Positions 1 to 10,599 of a DNA stretch of 64,000 nt are shown here, piece after piece. The position numbers were made by a program, and so were the translations under genes. How positions within the stretch are numbered: position 1 is the first letter of the stretch; the number at the start of each line of letters is the position of its first letter. The notes beneath the pieces are model-generated. The model was not told the origin of the DNA. It searched no databases and saw only the letters and a program-made list of their open reading frames with translations. The stretch lies in assembly GCA_022702705.1 (NCBI GenBank), contig CM040428.1:100389805-100453804 (forward strand), written 5' to 3'. The stretch is from Papilionanthe hookeriana x Papilionanthe teres (Eukaryota; Streptophyta; Magnoliopsida; Asparagales; Orchidaceae).

Positions 1-902
1 CTTATTTATCTTTTCATAATCGGAAGGAGAAATTAAAGTAATCGCTCGTAACATATCAATTTAAACAACAAAACATATAAATAAAACTTTGAATCAAAAT
101 ACAAATACTTATCTCAAGTGTTTCTCCAACTGAACCTCTGAATCCTTCTGACTCCAAAGTAAATAGACTTCAAAAGCACCAACTCTTCGAATACTCTCAA
201 TACAAACTCTAAATAAACTCACTAATTAATAAAAGAAACTAAAAATATGGCCCTTAAAATATTTCTCTAATTTCTCTCTCTAAATCGACTCATGGGGCTA
301 GGGGACTAGGTTGGGCGTTGGTGGTTTATGGGCGTTTTCTCGAAGGAGTAGCCTCCTATTTATAAGCTTCAAGGGTTGCCTTCGAGGCACCTCTTCAAAA
401 TGTATCCATGTTCAATGAATCTTCTAGAAGGTGTGTTCGGCGCCTAGTGCCGAGACTGCGCCGGACTCGCGTCCGGGCTTCTTCGCACCTCTTTACTTTG
501 GATCGCACCTCTTCATGATCCTAACCATTTCCAAGCGTCCAAATACAATGTATCACATGTCCTATAATCCAGGAATAACTGCCAATCTTCTAGATGGTCT
601 AATAACCACTAACACCATCAAAATAATCGTCCAAAAGTCATCAAAAATCTTACAGAATTCTGTATCGAACTGGTGCTTAGGCGCCGGATTCTACCGCCTA
701 GGCGCCAGGCCAATTATTTTGACAATTTTGCATTTTGGCTTCATTTTTTCTCATTTTTGCTCCTTTTTCATCCTTTTTTCCTTCTTGAACATTTTTGCAT
801 CACCTACATCCAAAACACAAAAATACCTTTCATTAAAGCATAATATCCTTAAAAATTCGATAAAAATCAAGGCATAAAAATAGGTATTTTTTTCATGGAT
901 CA
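1..902 (-). repeat. 3' LTR of element A (truncated by window start)
   Basis: This stretch aligns colinearly with 11,535-12,423 (for example the shared run of 'aaacatataaataaaac' near 70 and 11,606). It ends at 902 with GGATCA, so the LTR starts TGATCC on the minus strand. The neighbouring purine-rich stretch on the minus strand (about 903-925) resembles the polypurine tract used by Athila elements. The portion present covers the U3 region and the promoter. The LTR contains degenerate copies of the GGCGCCTAGGCGCC palindrome near 440-470 and 672-707. Confidence 0.9.
355..366 (-). promoter_or_regulatory. TATA box of element A 3' LTR
   Basis: Minus-strand CTTATAAATAGG lies just before a GC-richer segment and aligns with the same site in the other A-type LTRs (11,888-11,899 and 47,883-47,894). 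Conservation at the same LTR position and the plant TATAAATA core support a core promoter. The transcription start would lie about 30 bases further along the minus strand. Confidence 0.7.
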
Positions 903-2246
903 AAATCCCTCAAACTTAAACGTTACTTGTCCTCAAGTAACCCTTTTTACTATATAAAATGTATAACAATTGGAATAAAAGGTAAATATTTAAGATTTTT
1001 AATAATTTTTTATTTTATAAGGGCTTTAGTAAATCATTAACCAAATTTAACTAACTAAGTTTAATTTTAAGAATTTAAAGAATATTTAACTACCAAATCA
1101 TAAGATTTCAAAAATTTTTCATTCACTTTGAAAATAATTGTAGTTTATTATATTAAGATCACATAAATTATTTACAAGAAAAAGATCTTCATGAAAATAT
1201 TTTCTAATAAAGATACATGCATAAAAATTAAGCAAAATATGTAATCAGTTTTTTTCTTATAAGCTAATTCAAGTGAAGCCAATTTTTGATTAGGCATCTC
1301 CTCAAGCTTCTCCTCTTTTTTTTTTTTTTTTTTAAAGAGAGGATTACCATATCTGGATAGCCTGTTAATGGATTTGAACTTCGCTATCCTTAACTTATAT
1401 TTTCAAACTTATATATTTTCACTTAATTACTATAACATGAATAGATTTCAAAAAGAATTTCAATCTTTTCTTTTTCAAGTTATAATTTTTTATTTCTTAA
1501 TACTTCTAAAATTCAATTATTTCTACTATGAATAGAAAATTTTCTTAATCTTACTCTTCTTTAAGTTCAATAATTCTATTCTTAAAATCAATCAAAGTTA
1601 TTAAAATTTTGGTGAAGTCTACTAAATTATTTATAATTTCAAAAATTTAAATGATCTTAAATAGAATCTTCATTCCTTATTTTATGTTAATATTTTTTTT
1701 AGAAAATATTAGTTCATTAAGGAAAAATAAAATTTAAATTTTCATGTATTTTGCCTTCCCCCAAACTTAAGTTTTGGTATATCATGAAAAAAATTTAAAG
1801 TATGAGAGAAAGAAAGGTATAATTTAAAAAGGAATTTTTATAAGTATTTAAAAACAGTCTAAAAAGAAAAATTTACTTCTACACATGCTTTTTATGAATA
1901 TTACTGAAATAACGAAGCATATATAAAAGTAAGGAGGCTCATCATTTCTTTTTATATCAATAGCTGAATTAAATGACTATACTACTAATAGTAACAGAAA
2001 TAGAACAACATTACTAACTTTTTAAGAATACTAAACAGTAGGCTGAAACAAAAATAAACATTAATTCATCCAAATTTTAGTCTTCAACACAATACACTAA
2101 ATATTTAAAACAGTCTCAACATCAAACAATCCACACAAAGTTTCATAAACAAATCTACACTAACAAACAACAAACAACAAACAACACTAGCAAACAAGAA
2201 TTAAACTAACAACAGAATCAGCACATCTCAAAGGTAAATCAAGCTA
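903..2246. other. 3' non-coding region of element A
   Basis: This AT-rich stretch lies between the last ORF of A and its 3' LTR. It holds no convincing ORF. It contains a poly-T run at about 1,315-1,333. On the minus strand there are two 'AAGTTTG(A/G)GGG'-type purine-rich stretches, near 905-920 and 1,755-1,770. The one next to the LTR is the likely polypurine tract. The phrase 'cttgaggacaagtaacg' (minus strand, near 920-940) is a sequence often seen at this place in Athila-like elements. Confidence 0.6.
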
Positions 2247-3406
2247 CTAATCACTATATGTAGCCTCGTCATCGTCATCACCAAAAGAAAACTCCACATC
2301 CTTTGGATCAACATACGGTGAAAATTTAGGACAGGTAGGAAACCGAACATCATGCTCACTCTTCAAGAATCTCACTAAAGACTCGAATACTCAAGATCAT
2401 ACTCACTTTTCCTTTGGGTAAACTCAGATAAATGATCAATCTTCTTGTTTATAGTATCTACTCTGCAGTGAGTTAGAAATAACTCATTCTGCTACTCCAG
2501 AAATTGATCGTGCATCGAATCCTAGAAACTAGATGGTGGCTCAGCAATAGAATTAGAAGGTCTAGAAGTAGAAGATCTACCTGGAGTAGGTACAGAAGTA
2601 GAAGGATCAGTAGATCTCTTCCCTTGAAGACGATCATAAATGCTAACACTCTCCTGCCCAATTGGCTTTGTAGTCTTCAAATTTTCCTCTGATATATCAG
2701 CAGAAACTCCATTGCTCATGCATAAAGAATGAATCAATGATGGGAATCCTAATCCCACAGAAGTGCTGGATCTAGCAATCGATTCTACTGAATCATAAAT
2801 AATACTGCCACCATCTATCGGCTTCCTCTCCTGAATGCAGTAGTTCAGGATAGCTCAATCTCTGGTAACTTCATTCAGGTGGTTGGAAGGTAGAAGTCTA
2901 GCAGAAATAAAATAATGCCATGCCTTTGAAATACCATTTAGCTTAGAAGATTTGATGTTTACCCATTTGTCGTTCTGGATTTTCCAAGCTCTAGTGCCAT
3001 CAGTCAGATATGCAATAATCATCTTAAGATCTCCCTTAGATGGAGATAAACCAGAATAGTAGCACTCGATGGTAGGTGGCAGGCCATAGAAAATATTGAT
3101 CCGTTCCGGAGTAAATCCTACTCTGACACCTCTAACAAAGACTTCGTAGTCTTTTGCATCCAAAAAGTTGGCATAAAACTCGCGTACAATAGGAATAATG
3201 GCAACAACAGTGAAATAACAGAATCGTTGCCAGTTGTGTGCAACGATCGTGTTCTCGATCATTTCACCAGGATTGTAAAAACTGCGCTCCGAGATAAACT
3301 TTCTTGATGTCTCAAATTCGTGATAACGAAATTGCGCTGCTGCAGTCGAAAACTTGCTGCTGTCGAAATTTTCTCGTGCCTTTCCTCGCTTAGATTTTGG
3401 TGTCAT
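2247..3406 (-). pseudogene. Post-pol ORF of element A (plant retroelement 'putative transposon protein' type)
   Basis: An ORF of about 386 codons starts at 3,406. After 183 residues it is interrupted by a TGA at 2,854-2,852, then continues in frame to a stop at 2,247. The first part has the layout seen in plant retroelement proteins annotated as 'putative plant transposon protein' (Transposase_32-like): an N-terminal basic stretch, a central 'VRGVRVGFTPERINIFYGLP' segment, and a later block with 'FPSLIHSLC'. The C-terminus is acidic (GDDDDEA). Such ORFs lie between integrase and 3' LTR in many Athila elements and their role is not established. The in-frame stop fits a CGA-to-TGA transition, as expected from cytosine deamination. 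Family assignment is by recognition of motifs only. Confidence 0.7.
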
Positions 3407-4220
3407 CTAAACGTGAAAGAAAACACAAATAAATTTAGGAATCAAATATTTAAACTCTTTTTAAGCTTGAGAAACTTAAAATGAGTTTTAAAATCCATGG
3501 AGAAACTATGGTAAGAATAAAAAATAAATGGATTAGAAGGTAGATCTGACCTCGAGATGAAGAAATCAAGTGATTTACGGCTCAAAAACTTGATGTATTG
3601 ACCTCAAGATGGATCTAGGGGGTGTATTTTTGCGAAAAAGAGGAAGGGGATGAAGCTTAGGCGTCAACCATGGCTAATGGGATTTAAATGCTAATTTTCG
3701 GTAAGCAGGCTGAACCGACGCCTAGGCGCCGAATTCTGGCGCCTAGGCGCCGAATTCTGGCGCCTAGGCGCTAGACTCGCCTTTCACAAAAATCACTTTA
3801 AAAATTTTATTTTCCACCAAAACTCATAAATTCAACTTCCAATTACTCATATTAGAATAGTGCTTCAGTTTCCAACTTCCAAAATATTTACCAAAAATTT
3901 TAAAAATTAAAAATTAAATCCACCAATTAAACACAAGGTTTAAATCAAACTCTTCTAATTCCATTCATAATCTTCAATTTTGGCTCAATACAATACAGAT
4001 AAGTATAGTAATATGATTCAAGTCCTAACAAAAAATCAAACTACACAATTTTCAAAGCAAATACAACACACATTGAACAATAAATCAAACACACCAACAA
4101 CACATTCGATTTACTAAATCGATACAACGACACACTAATAAAAGTTTAAATTACACCACAATAACTATCTAATCTTTGAATTAGAAATTTTCATTCTCTT
4201 CGCAAGGAAGATTACTAGGC
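3407..4220. other. Spacer between two extra ORFs of element A
   Basis: This is non-coding AT-rich sequence apart from the palindrome cluster at 3,719-3,772. No promoter or RNA gene was recognised. On the minus strand it is the leader of the 2,247-3,406 ORF. Confidence 0.5.
3719..3772. repeat. Three 21-bp tandem copies carrying the GGCGCCTAGGCGCC palindrome
   Basis: The 14-bp perfect palindrome GGCGCCTAGGCGCC occurs at 3,738-3,751, with near-identical neighbours at about 3,718-3,730 and 3,759-3,772, spaced 21 bp apart and separated by GAATTCT. Related copies lie at 4,694-4,788 and in every A-type LTR except the divergent one at the right end. The surrounding DNA is AT-rich, so these GC-rich palindromes stand out sharply. 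Confidence 0.9.
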
Positions 4221-4541
4221 CTACTTGGGAAGAATACTAACGCCCTCGGAAAATCCGTAGCCATTTTCTTTTCTTATCCATTTGCTCTTAGCATACATCT
4301 CCACTTGAGCATCTTGATAAGCCGCTATATGATCAAATTGAAGCTTCGCCTGCCATTCCAGATGTTCAATTTGATGACACATCTCATGGAGGCGATCTCC
4401 AATACTTTTGAATTCTACTTCAAATTTATCTAGACGACTTGAAATTTTCTCCAAACTAATAGCAATAAAACCATTGAAGTAGGGTTGAGGATCCTTTAAA
4501 CCTTTGTCTCTAGCATCTTCTCCAAGATTTCTTCTCTCCAT
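4221..4541 (-). CDS. Small ORF of element A, possible coiled coil, function unknown
   Basis: A 106-codon ORF starts at 4,541 and lies between the end of pol and the larger extra ORF, on the same strand. The middle of the protein (about residues 28-75, 'LEKISSRLDKFEVEFKSIGD' onward) has the heptad-like pattern of hydrophobic and charged residues expected of a coiled coil. I do not recognise a family. It could be the N-terminal exon or a separated domain of the following ORF, or a spurious ORF. The open frame in an otherwise stop-ridden element is mildly in favour of it being real. Confidence 0.4.
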   Translation of the reverse strand: MERRNLGEDARDKGLKDPQPYFNGFIAISLEKISSRLDKFEVEFKSIGDRLHEMCHQIEHLEWQAKLQFDHIAAYQDAQVEMYAKSKWIRKENGYGFSEGVSILPK

Positions 4542-5169
4542 TTCTTCAAAAATCCTCTCTAATCTCTCAAGAATGAAGTGTCTAGGTCGTAATTTTGGTT
4601 GCTTAGGGATTGGGGACGAAGATGGGGTAATTTAAAGGAGAAAATCGTGTGAAAAAATGAAAATTTTCAGTTTTTACACGATCCAGTAACTGTGGCGCTT
4701 AGGTGCCAAATCTGGCGCCTAGGCGCCGGACCCATCGATACACAGTTTATTTTGGTGCCTAGGCGCCAAATTCTGGTGCCTAGGCGCCGGAACTACGTTC
4801 GACTCCGTTTGGCCTATCGTCAAATTTCAAAGTTTCGTTCTCCAAAATAGGTAAATTAGAATGGTAAGATCAATATAGACTTAGTAACACAAATTATAAA
4901 CAATCATAATGAAGGTTAACTTGATCTCCTTTTTACTCACATATGAAATGGAGTGATCCAAAGTCCAAACTTTATATAATTCGAGATAATCTTTATCTAA
5001 AGTCAATAAAGACTTGTTAGCATCCAATTTTCTAAAGTTATATAAAATTAGTCAAGACCGAGGCATAACCTTACATTAAAAATGAAAAAACACACAAAAA
5101 TAATTATGGGTTGCCTCCCACAAAGCGCTTGGTTTAACGTCGTCAGCCCGACCTAATTAAGTCTTTAAT
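4542..5169. other. Spacer after pol of element A with conserved Athila-type motif
   Basis: No ORF is supported. On the minus strand, positions about 5,140-5,105 contain the phrase 'GCGCTTTGTGGGAGGCAACC' just after pol. A very similar phrase ('TTAAACAAGCGCTTNNTGGGAGGCAACCCA' type) is common just downstream of pol in Athila-like elements, where its function is unknown to me. Palindrome copies lie at 4,694-4,788. Confidence 0.6.
4694..4788. repeat. Four copies of the GGYGCYTAGGYGCC palindrome
   Basis: Copies lie at 4,694-4,707 (degenerate), 4,714-4,727 (perfect), 4,754-4,767 and 4,775-4,788 (one mismatch each). They are arranged as two pairs with starts 20-21 bp apart. Pairing at about 21 bp is also seen at 3,719-3,772 and in the LTRs, near 672-707, 12,192-12,230 and 47,556-47,592. 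Confidence 0.88.
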
Positions 5170-6590
5170 CAGGCTGACTCAACTCGTAAGCCTCTTTATA
5201 AATCATTTTAATGTCTCCCAAATAAGGCTTCAGTCTTAATCCGTTAACTTTAAATATTTTTCCTGTTTTGGGATCTTACATATCCACAGCTCCATAATGG
5301 TATACTTTCTCAATTATATATGGTCACATCCATTTAGATCTTAATTTTCCAGAAAAAAGTCTTAAACGAGTATTAAATAATAATACTTCTTGTCCGAGCT
5401 CGAATATTTTTCCCGAAATCTTTTTATCATGTAATATCTTCATTTTCTCTTTATAAATCTTTGCATTTTCATATGATTCATTTCTTATTTCATCCATCTC
5501 ATTTAATTGTAATAATCGTTTTTCTCCTGTAGTATTCAAATCAAAATTAAACTCCTTTATCGCCCAATAAACTTTATGTTCAAGTTCAACAGGTAAGTGA
5601 CAAAGTTTAGCATAAATTAACCGGTAAGGTGACATTCTGATTGGTGTCTTATAAGCTGTTCTATAAGCCCATAATATAGAATCAAGTCTATCAACCCAAT
5701 CAGTTCTTTTAGGATTAATAGTCTTCTCTAAAATTCTTTTAATTTCTCTGTTTGATACTTCAGCCATTCCACTTGTTTGAGGGTGATACGCAGTTGCAAT
5801 TCTGTGTTTGTTTCCAAATTTGTCCAGTAATAACTGAATTCTTATATTTCTAAAATGACTACCACCATATGTGATAATTACCTTAGGCATTCCAAATCTT
5901 GAAAAAATCATTTTCTTTAAAAATTTTGAATCACTTTTGGAATCACAGTTAGGTAAAGCTACAGCTTCAATCCACTTTGAAACATAATCAACTACTAATA
6001 AAATATAAATCTTTTCAGATGATGGTACAAATGGTCCCATAAAGTCTAAACCTCATATATCAAAATTTTCAACTTCCAATATATAGTTTAAAGGTATTTC
6101 ATCTTTTCTAGATATATTTCCCATCCTTTGACATCGATCACATGTTTTCACAAAATGTATCACATCTTTGAACAAGGTAGGCCAATAAAATCCTGAATTT
6201 AAAATTTTAAATGCAGTTTTATCTACTCCAAAGTGTCCTCCAAAATCAGAATCATGACATTTTTAATAATAGCAAAAGTTTCTTCATAAGGTACACATCT
6301 TCGAATTACGTAATCTCTTCCTAATTTAAATAAATGAGGATCTTCCCAAATATAAGATTTAGCATCATTTTTAAATTTCTTAATATATTTGTTATTCAAT
6401 CCATAAGGTAGAATATTGCTAACTAAATAGTTAACTATATCAGCATACCAAGGTGTTTGGCATCCTCGAATAACATATAAATGTTCATCGAGAAATTTCT
6501 CATTTATATTTTCCTCGGTAATAACATCATTCTTAATTCTAGATAAATGATCGACAATTTGGTTATCGGTTCCTTTTATATCCACTATTT
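5170..6590 (-). pseudogene. Integrase of element A (pol C-terminus)
   Basis: Read from 6,590 down: an RNase H-integrase linker, the zinc-finger region (the 'VIRRCVPYEE' stretch, then H-H and C-x2-C elements after a frameshift near 6,260), the catalytic core and a C-terminal domain ending near 5,170. The core has the first Asp in 'LLVVDYVSKWIEA' and the Glu in 'GMAEVSNREIKR'. The second catalytic Asp is replaced by Tyr (codon at 5,867-5,869, 'IITYGGSHF'). In-frame stops lie just before the core at about 6,050 (where Trp is usual) and at 5,321-5,323. The enzyme would be inactive. The spread of breaks suggests an old copy. Confidence 0.92.
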
Positions 6591-6985
6591 GAAAATCAAA
6601 TTCTTGTAGAAGTAAAACCCATCTTATCGATCCAGGCTTAGCATCTTTTTTGTCATTAAATATTTAATAGCGGAATGATCGGTATGAACTATGCATTCTG
6701 CTACCAAGAAGATAAGGTCTAAATTTATCAAAGGCATGTACTATAGCTAAAAGCTCTTTCTCGGTAGTAGTGTAATTTCTTTGAGTTTCGGTAAGAGTTT
6801 TACTAGCATAATATATAACTTTGAAAATTTTCTCATATTTTTGTCCCAATACGACTCCGATTGCACAATCACTTGCATCACACATTAATTCAAAGGGTTT
6901 ATTCCAATTAGGTGCAATAATTATAGGTGCAGTTATTAATTTTTCTTTTCAAAATATTGAAAGAATTAATACAGTCTTTATTAAA
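6591..6985 (-). pseudogene. RNase H of element A
   Basis: The stretch 'MCDASDCAIGVVLGQKYEK' followed by 'YYASKTLTETQRNYTTTEKE' is the standard Ty3/gypsy RNase H, with the catalytic Asp near the start and a Glu in TTEKE. The frame is lost near 6,700 and resumes in another frame with the C-terminal part of the domain, leading into integrase. The domain degrades the RNA strand during reverse transcription. It follows RT directly, as usual. Confidence 0.9.
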
Positions 6986-7860
6986 TTCAAATTTAGCTTC
7001 CTTTTCCAATAAATGACTAAGAGGTTTAGCAATTTTAGAAAAATTCTTTATATATCTTCTATAAAATCCAGCATGACACAGAAAACTTCTCACATCGATA
7101 ATGAGTAGTAGGTGGTTGTAGTTCAACAATAATTTTCACTTTTGCTTGATCAACTTCCATCCCTTTTTGTGAAATTTTGTGACCAAGTACAATGCCTTCT
7201 GTGACCATAAATTGACATTTTTCCCAGTTCAGAACTAAATTTGTTTCTTCACATATTTTTAGAACTTTGGAAATATTTTCCAAACAAGATTCAAAAGAAG
7301 TTCCAAAGACTGAAAAATCATCCATAAATATTTTAATTCCTTTGTCAATCAAATCATAAAATATTGACATCATACATCTTTGAAAAGTTGCAGGTGCATT
7401 ACATAAACTGAAAAGCATTCTTCTAAACGCAAATGTTCCTTAAGGACTTGTAAATGTTGTTTTCTCTTGGTCCTCAGGAGCGACAGGTAATTGATGATAA
7501 CCAGAATATCCATCCAGAAAACAGAAATATGAGTGTCCAGCTAATTTATCAAGCATTTGATCCAAGAAAGGTAAAGGAAAATGATCCTTTCTAGTGGCGT
7601 CATTTAATTTCCGATAATCAATGCAAATTCACCATCCAATAACTTGTCTTGTAGGAATTAGTTCATTTTTATCAATGACAATGACAGTTACTCCTCCTTT
7701 CTTCGAAACACAATGAATAGGACTTACCCATTAGCTATCCAAAATAGGATAAATAATTCCAGCATCTAACCATTTTAAAATTTCTTTTTTAACAACCTCT
7801 TTCATGATAGGATTTAATCTTCTTTGAGGTTCAATAAGTAGGTTTAAAATCTTCTTCCAT
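6986..7860 (-). pseudogene. Reverse transcriptase of element A
   Basis: The catalytic motif is F-M-D-D at 7,328-7,317, followed by 'FSVFGTSFESCLENISKVL' and the 'CQFMVTEGIVLGHKIS' thumb region. The fingers and palm upstream (about 7,440-7,815) can be read but carry three in-frame stops, near 7,440, 7,635 and 7,730, at places where the family has Tyr, Arg/Lys and Gln. At least two fit C-to-T transitions. A frameshift sits near 7,095. FMDD is the usual variant of the YxDD motif in Athila elements. Confidence 0.92.
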
Positions 7861-8372
7861 TAAAATTCTATGCATACATATGGAAGGGCTTATTCCTCTT
7901 ATATCAACAATAGTCCAACCAAAGCTTTCTTATAATTCTTTAACACTCCTATCAGTTTTTCTTCTTGATCTAAACTTAGTTTAGAAGAAATAATAACACG
8001 TAAAGTTAATGAATTTCCAAGAAAAACATACTTTAAATGTGCAAGTAACATTTTTAATTCCAGTTCAGGGGCTTTTTTAATTAAGGGTAAAAGTATATCA
8101 TTTTATGTTATGTCCAAATTTTCCCATTTATCTCTAATATAATGAGTTTCTTTAGATAATTATTCTTCTTTTAGTTCTTCATTTTTGTCAGTTAATAATT
8201 CAATTTTTTCTTTAGAAATGACTTACATCTTTTTTGATAATGTTTTTCAATTATATAATTAATAATATCCATTCGATAGCATTTTTCTTTATCAGGGTAC
8301 TTCATTGATTTAAGAACATTAAATTTAATCTCTTGATCATTAACTCTCATGGTTAATTCTCCTTTTTGCACA
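7861..8372 (-). pseudogene. Protease-RT linker of element A
   Basis: This is the polyprotein segment between protease and RT. Short open stretches such as 8,192-8,380 ('MIDVQKGELTMRVNDQEIKF') match the linker that follows the protease in Athila Gag-Pol. The frame is broken several times. It has no catalytic motif of its own. Confidence 0.65.
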
Positions 8373-9095
8373 TCAATCATAGCTCATCCGGTAGCTTAGA
8401 AAAGATCTCCCTAAAATAATTGGTATTTCTTTATCTTCTTCCATATCAAGTACAATGAAATCCACAGGGAAAATAAATTTATCCACTTTAACAAGAACAT
8501 CCTCTATAACTCCTTTAGGGTAGGTGATAGATCTATCGACTAATCGAAGGGTTATAGTGGTGGGAGTAATCTCTCCTAAATTCAACTTTCGAAAAATAGA
8601 AAATGGCATGAGATTAATACTTGCTCCTAAATCACATAAAGCTTTTCCACAAATTTTTTCTCCAATAGCACAAGGTATAGTACAACTTCCAGGATCTTTA
8701 AGTTTCAGAGGTAATTTCTTTTGAATTATTGCACTACATTCTTCACTTAATGCAACAATTTCAAAAGCTTCAAATTTTCTTTTCTTACTTAAAATATCCT
8801 TCATAAATTTTGCATAAGTTGACATCTGTTCTAAAGCTTCAGCAAAAGGTATGTTAATGGTAAGTTTCTTAAAAATTTCAAAGAACTTAGAAAATTGATG
8901 ATCAAGCTTCTGTTGTTTTAGTCTTTGAGGAAAAGGTGGTGGTGGTTTTTCAACTTCCACATTAATAGGAATAACAGTCTGATCTTGACTAGGATAAGGA
9001 GTTTCTTGAGGTTTTTCAATCTCTTCAACCTCAATCTCATTTTCAATTTCATTCTGCATTCTTTCTTTTAATTCATTTCCACTTCTAAGTTGCAC
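8373..9095 (-). pseudogene. Gag C-terminus and aspartic protease of element A
   Basis: A 240-codon open stretch. The N-terminal third is acidic and proline-rich linker (the 'EKPPPPFPQRLKQQK' region). The second half is a retropepsin-like protease with 'LCDLGASINLMP' (catalytic Asp codon at 8,633-8,631) and the C-terminal 'PIILGRSFL' signature. The usual D-T/S-G is D-L-G here, which is typical for Athila. The protease cuts the Gag-Pol polyprotein. This is the longest undisturbed coding stretch of the element. Confidence 0.9.
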
Positions 9096-10313
9096 GACTT
9101 CAACATGTTCATGTTCTTTTCCAGTCTCTTTTGGATTGACTTCAACATTACTAGGAAGTGTTCATGGAGGTCTGTAATTAATTAAATTAGCGATTTGTCA
9201 CATTTGATTCTCAATATTACGAATAGCAGTGTTTTGATTTTGTAATTGATTACTTAGTTGTAAAATTAATTCTTCTATAGATAACTTTTTTTGTTGATTA
9301 TTAAATCCAGGTGGTTTATAGTTTGAATTTACTTGATTGTTTCAATTTCGAGTTGGAATTGTTGTAGTGAATTATTCCAGTTAAAATTAGGGTGATTTTT
9401 CCATCCAGGATTATAATAATTGAATAAGGGTTATTTTTACTAGCAATAGCTTGTAAAGTTTCAATAGTTTGAGAATCTTCAATATTAGCAGAGTTGTTAT
9501 GTGATATATTGATAGCAAAATTATCTAATTTCTTAGATATTGCAGCTACTTGTGAAGCTAAGATAGAAAAGGTTTCGTTATCATGAATACTTGCCATTCT
9601 TTTAGGATTAATCCTTTCAGAAGGCCATTAAAAATTATTGTTAGTCATTTCTTCAATTAAAGTATGAGCTTCTTCAAATGATTTAGCCATTAAAGAACCT
9701 TCAGACGACGACGATCAACAATTGATTTAAGTGATCCAATAAGTCCGTTATAAAATGTTTGAATAATTAACCAATCTGGTAAAGTATGATTAGGACATTT
9801 TCTTAATAGTTCTTTAAATCTTTCCCAAGTTTCATAAATTGTCTCCCCATCAAATTGACTAAATGAAGTAATATCATTTCTTAATTTAGCGAGTTTTAGA
9901 AGGAGGAAAATATTTAGCAAGGAATTTTTATGCCATTTCGACTCATGTTTTAATAGAACACTGTTGCTTAATGAGTTCAACCACATCTTTGCTTTATCTC
10001 TTAAAGAAAAAGAAAAGAGTCTAAGTCTAATAGCATCATCAGAAATATTATTATATTTAAAGGTAGCACAAAGTTCTAAAAAAACTAGCAAGGTGTAAAT
10101 TTGGATCCTCATTTGGTGTTCCCTCAAATTGATTATTTTGAACCATTTGAATAATAGACGGTTTAAGCTCAAAAGAATAAACATCTACAGCAGGTATTTG
10201 AATACTACTAGAAGTTCATCAACTGTAGGGTTAGCATAATCCCTTAATGGTTTGTAAACATTTTGTTCATTAATTTCAATTGGATTTTGTAAATTGTTAT
10301 GTAAATTAGCCAT
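9096..10313 (-). pseudogene. Gag of element A
   Basis: The likely start is the ATG at 10,313-10,311 ('MANLHNNLQNPIEI'), about 260 bases downstream of the PBS. The capsid region (about 10,130-9,750) has the retrotransposon gag signature 'LRLFSFSLRDKAKMWLNSL', then 'RNDITSFSQFDGETIYETWE' and 'LPDWLIIQTFYNGL'. Later there is a 'NPGWKNHPNF'-type segment near 9,400-9,440 after a frameshift. At least three frame breaks are present. Element B carries a close homologue at 12,776-14,311. Confidence 0.9.
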
Positions 10314-10574
10314 CTCTTGATATTTTTGAATTTGTTTTCCTTTTTAATTCTTCTAACAGCTTCTTTCTAATTCGGAATCTAAAGGTAATAATCCTTCGGA
10401 TCCGAACTACACATAAAAAGTAAATAAAAAGTAAAATAACAAGAAATAAAATTATTTTTTTTTATTTTTATTTTTGTTTTTGTTTTTTTTTCTAAATAAA
10501 TGTTTTTGTATTTTATATTTTTGAAAATAAAAGAAATAAATAAAATAAAATATTTAAAATCTATAAATTTTGCC
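10314..10574. other. Leader of element A between PBS and gag
   Basis: This is an untranslated leader on the minus strand, very rich in A and T with poly-A/T stretches near 10,450-10,550. No ORF or other signal is supported. Confidence 0.6.
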
Positions 10575-10592
10575 TCCCCGGCAACGGCGCCA
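10575..10592 (-). promoter_or_regulatory. Primer-binding site of element A (tRNA-Asp)
   Basis: On the minus strand this 18-mer reads TGGCGCCGTTGCCGGGGA, exactly the complement of the 3' end of plant tRNA-Asp as used by Athila elements. It lies 7 bases inside the 5' LTR end at 10,600. It primes minus-strand DNA synthesis. Confidence 0.95.
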
Positions 10593-10599
10593 AAAACTT

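Noticed and set aside
431..877. 148-codon plus-strand ORF in the LTR of A
   Set aside because: It is antisense to the LTR, is not open in the 5' LTR copy over the same length, and has no recognisable domain.
10575..10592. tRNA gene at the PBS
   Set aside because: Only the 18 bases complementary to the tRNA 3' end are present; there is no cloverleaf. The same holds for 21,794-21,811.
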